DNA of 7,601 nucleotides from an uncultured Holophagaceae bacterium (lineage in GTDB: Bacteria; Acidobacteriota; Holophagae; Holophagales; Holophagaceae), in the NCBI GenBank assembly GCA_903890595.1, contig CAITBU010000519.1, positions 1-7,601 on the forward strand, read 5' to 3'. This document shows positions 6,397-7,601 of this stretch, in pieces (the stretch's first letter is position 1; the number at the start of each line of letters is the position of its first letter). Under the pieces are notes generated by a model. It did not search any database and was not told the origin of the DNA. It worked only from the letters and a program-made list of their open reading frames with translations. The position numbers were made by a program, and so were the translations under genes.

Positions 6397-7281
6397 TTAG
6401 GCCCAAATCTCCACTTCCGGCTCCAGGCCCACCCCGTGGGCTTCCAAAACGGCAGCGCGGACCCGGTCCATGAGCTCTTTGAACTGGGCGGGGCTGGCTT
6501 GGCCCAGGTTCACCAGGAAGTTGGCGTGCTGGGGGCTGACCTCGGCGTCCCCCACCCGTAGACCCTTGAGGCCGGCCAGGTCGATGAGGCGGCCGGCGTT
6601 CTGGCCAGTGGGGTTCTTGAAGATGCAGCCGGCGTTGCGCTGGGTGAGGGGCTGGCTGGCGCTGCGCTTGCCCCGAAGCTCGGCCATCTGGGCCCGGATG
6701 GCGGCGGGATCGCCCTCGGCCAGATGGGCCGTGGCCGAGAGAACCACGTGCCCCCCCGTCAGGAAGCTGGTGCGGTAGGCGAAGTCCCCGGGGGCCGGGG
6801 CGCGCTCCACCAGGTCCCCCTCTGGGGTTAGGAAACGGAAGCGGATCAGCACATCCACCCACTCGGAGCCGTGGGCGCCGGCGTTCATGCGGATGGCACC
6901 CCCCAGCGATCCCGGGATGCCGCTGGCGAAGGCCAGGCCCGAGAGGCTGGCCTGGGCGGCGGCTTCGGCCAGAGCGATGTGGCCGTGGCTGGCGGGGGCC
7001 GTGAGGTCGGTGCCCTGGCGGCGCACCTCCCGGGGCAGGGCCAGGCGCAGCACCGGCGTGTCCACATCCCCCAGCACCACCAGGTTCGATCCGCCCCCCA
7101 GCACCCGCCAGGGGAGGCCCTCCCGGGCGCAGGTCTGCACGAAGACCTGGGCTTCGGCCTCGGTGGTGGGCTCGAAGAGCCAGCGGCAGGTGCCACCCAC
7201 CCCCAGGGTGGTGAGCCGCGCAAAGGGCACGTCCCGCCGGTGGGGCAGGCTCAGCAACGCATCTGGTAGGGGACGAGTCAT
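6397..7281 (-). CDS. murB: UDP-N-acetylmuramate dehydrogenase MurB
   Basis: FAD-dependent cytoplasmic reductase that converts UDP-N-acetylglucosamine-enolpyruvate to UDP-N-acetylmuramate using NADPH, the second committed step of peptidoglycan synthesis. Counting from the ATG at 7281 (294 residues), it shows TTLGVGGTCRW (24-34) and GGGSNLVV (62-69) of the FAD-binding domain, GIPGSLGGAIRMNAGA (121-136), YRTSFL (169-174) with the substrate-binding Arg, QPLTQRNAGCIFKNP (210-224), HANFLVN (252-258) and a LEPEVEIW tail (286-293) carrying the conserved Glu. In the proton-donor position, where E. coli has Ser229, this protein has Cys (NAGCIFKNP). The start at 7281 is chosen over an in-frame TTG at 7335, because the latter would run into the divergent gene and adds residues absent from the family. 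GGACAGG directly precedes the ATG. It heads the murB-ftsQ-ftsA-ftsZ block. Confidence 0.95.
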   Translation of the reverse strand: MTRPLPDALLSLPHRRDVPFARLTTLGVGGTCRWLFEPTTEAEAQVFVQTCAREGLPWRVLGGGSNLVVLGDVDTPVLRLALPREVRRQGTDLTAPASHGHIALAEAAAQASLSGLAFASGIPGSLGGAIRMNAGAHGSEWVDVLIRFRFLTPEGDLVERAPAPGDFAYRTSFLTGGHVVLSATAHLAEGDPAAIRAQMAELRGKRSASQPLTQRNAGCIFKNPTGQNAGRLIDLAGLKGLRVGDAEVSPQHANFLVNLGQASPAQFKELMDRVRAAVLEAHGVGLEPEVEIWA

Positions 7282-7310
7282 CCTGTCCAGTATGAACTGG
7301 GGGGTGGGTG
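7282..7310. promoter_or_regulatory. 29-bp divergent gap between murB and the SDR-like gene
   Basis: The two start codons, facing away from each other, are only 29 bp apart. The gap holds a ribosome-binding stretch on each side (GGACAGG for murB; a G-rich run, GGGGGGTGGG, for the plus-strand gene) and no room for two promoters. Promoters for either gene must lie inside the other gene's coding sequence. I could not point to convincing boxes. Confidence 0.4.
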
Positions 7311-7601
7311 ATGAAGGTGCTGCTCTTTGGCGCAACGGGCATGATCGGCCAGGGTGTCCTGCGGGAGTGCCTGCTGGACCCGCGGGTTACAGAGGTGATC
7401 TCCCTGCTGCGCAGTCCCACCAGAGACAAACACCCCAAGCTCACGGAGGTCTACCACGGAGACTTCTTCGCCTATGCGGGCCTGGAGGAGCGTCTGTCGG
7501 GCCTAGACGTCTGCTGCTTCTGCCTGGGCGTGACCTCGGCGGGGCTGGATGAGGCCGCCTATGGCCGCATGACCGAGGACCTCACCTTGGCCGCCGCCAC
7601 C
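7311..7601 (+). CDS. NAD(P)-binding Rossmann-fold (atypical SDR/epimerase-like) protein, 5' part
   Basis: The frame from ATG 7311 runs open to the right edge (97 codons seen). The protein begins MKVLLFGATGMIGQGVLREC, a beta strand followed by the GxxGxxG dinucleotide-binding loop (residues 7-13) of extended or atypical short-chain dehydrogenases. It continues with EVISLLRSPT, HGDFFAYAGLEERLSGLDVCCFCLGV and the SAGLDEAAYGRMTEDLTLAAA helix, which fits the NAD-dependent epimerase/dehydratase-like group annotated in many bacteria without a known substrate. A G-rich stretch upstream serves as ribosome-binding site. It is divergent from murB. The catalytic Tyr-x-x-x-Lys region lies outside the window, so activity cannot be judged. 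Confidence 0.85.
   Translation, partial: MKVLLFGATGMIGQGVLRECLLDPRVTEVISLLRSPTRDKHPKLTEVYHGDFFAYAGLEERLSGLDVCCFCLGVTSAGLDEAAYGRMTEDLTLAAAT

Noticed and set aside
7282..7335. Longer MurB start (TTG at 7335)
   Set aside because: It would overlap the divergent gene head-to-head and adds 18 residues with no family likeness; the ATG at 7281 fits better.
6341..7444. Minus-strand open frame of 367 codons across murB
   Set aside because: Alternative frame of murB with Pro/Arg/Gly-rich sequence; it also runs antisense through the SDR-like gene start.

Overview
This is a GC-rich bacterial chromosomal window, largely coding. The minus strand carries a division and cell-wall block in the order murB, ftsQ, ftsA, ftsZ. 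Around it lie a bacterial OPT-family transporter, a stand-alone PqqD-like protein and an atypical SDR protein. This mix and the codon use suggest a Gram-negative, possibly Acidobacteriota of the Holophagae/Geothrix type. That placement is my impression of the protein sequences, not the result of a search.

Layout. Positions 1-1875 (+) hold the 3' part of an OPT transporter, open at the left edge. Positions 1891-1947 form a perfect 28-bp inverted repeat, followed at a short distance by a T-rich run. Positions 1973-2326 (+) hold a small PqqD-like gene. Positions 2301-2819 (-) hold a two-gene remnant: a 70-residue hypothetical protein and, coupled to it by a GTGA overlap, a nucleotidyltransferase gene that lost its middle and changed frame. 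Then, on the minus strand and read right to left, come murB (7281-6397), ftsQ (6264-5476), ftsA (5386-4172) and ftsZ (4148-2886). The 132-bp murB-ftsQ gap holds heptanucleotide repeats in two opposed clusters. At the right edge, divergent from murB with only 29 bp between the start codons, begins an NAD(P)-binding SDR-like gene (7311 to the edge).

How the genes work together. MurB makes UDP-N-acetylmuramate for peptidoglycan. FtsQ links the divisome across the inner membrane. FtsA anchors the FtsZ ring to the membrane. This is the distal end of a dcw cluster, but neither murC nor ddl adjoins it here, so the cluster is broken upstream of murB.

I found no complete novel multi-gene system. The least expected items are the decayed nucleotidyltransferase with its small partner, the very long perfect hairpin between the OPT and PqqD genes, and the inverted heptad-repeat clusters inside the division operon. 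I saw no tRNA, rRNA, CRISPR array or insertion sequence.
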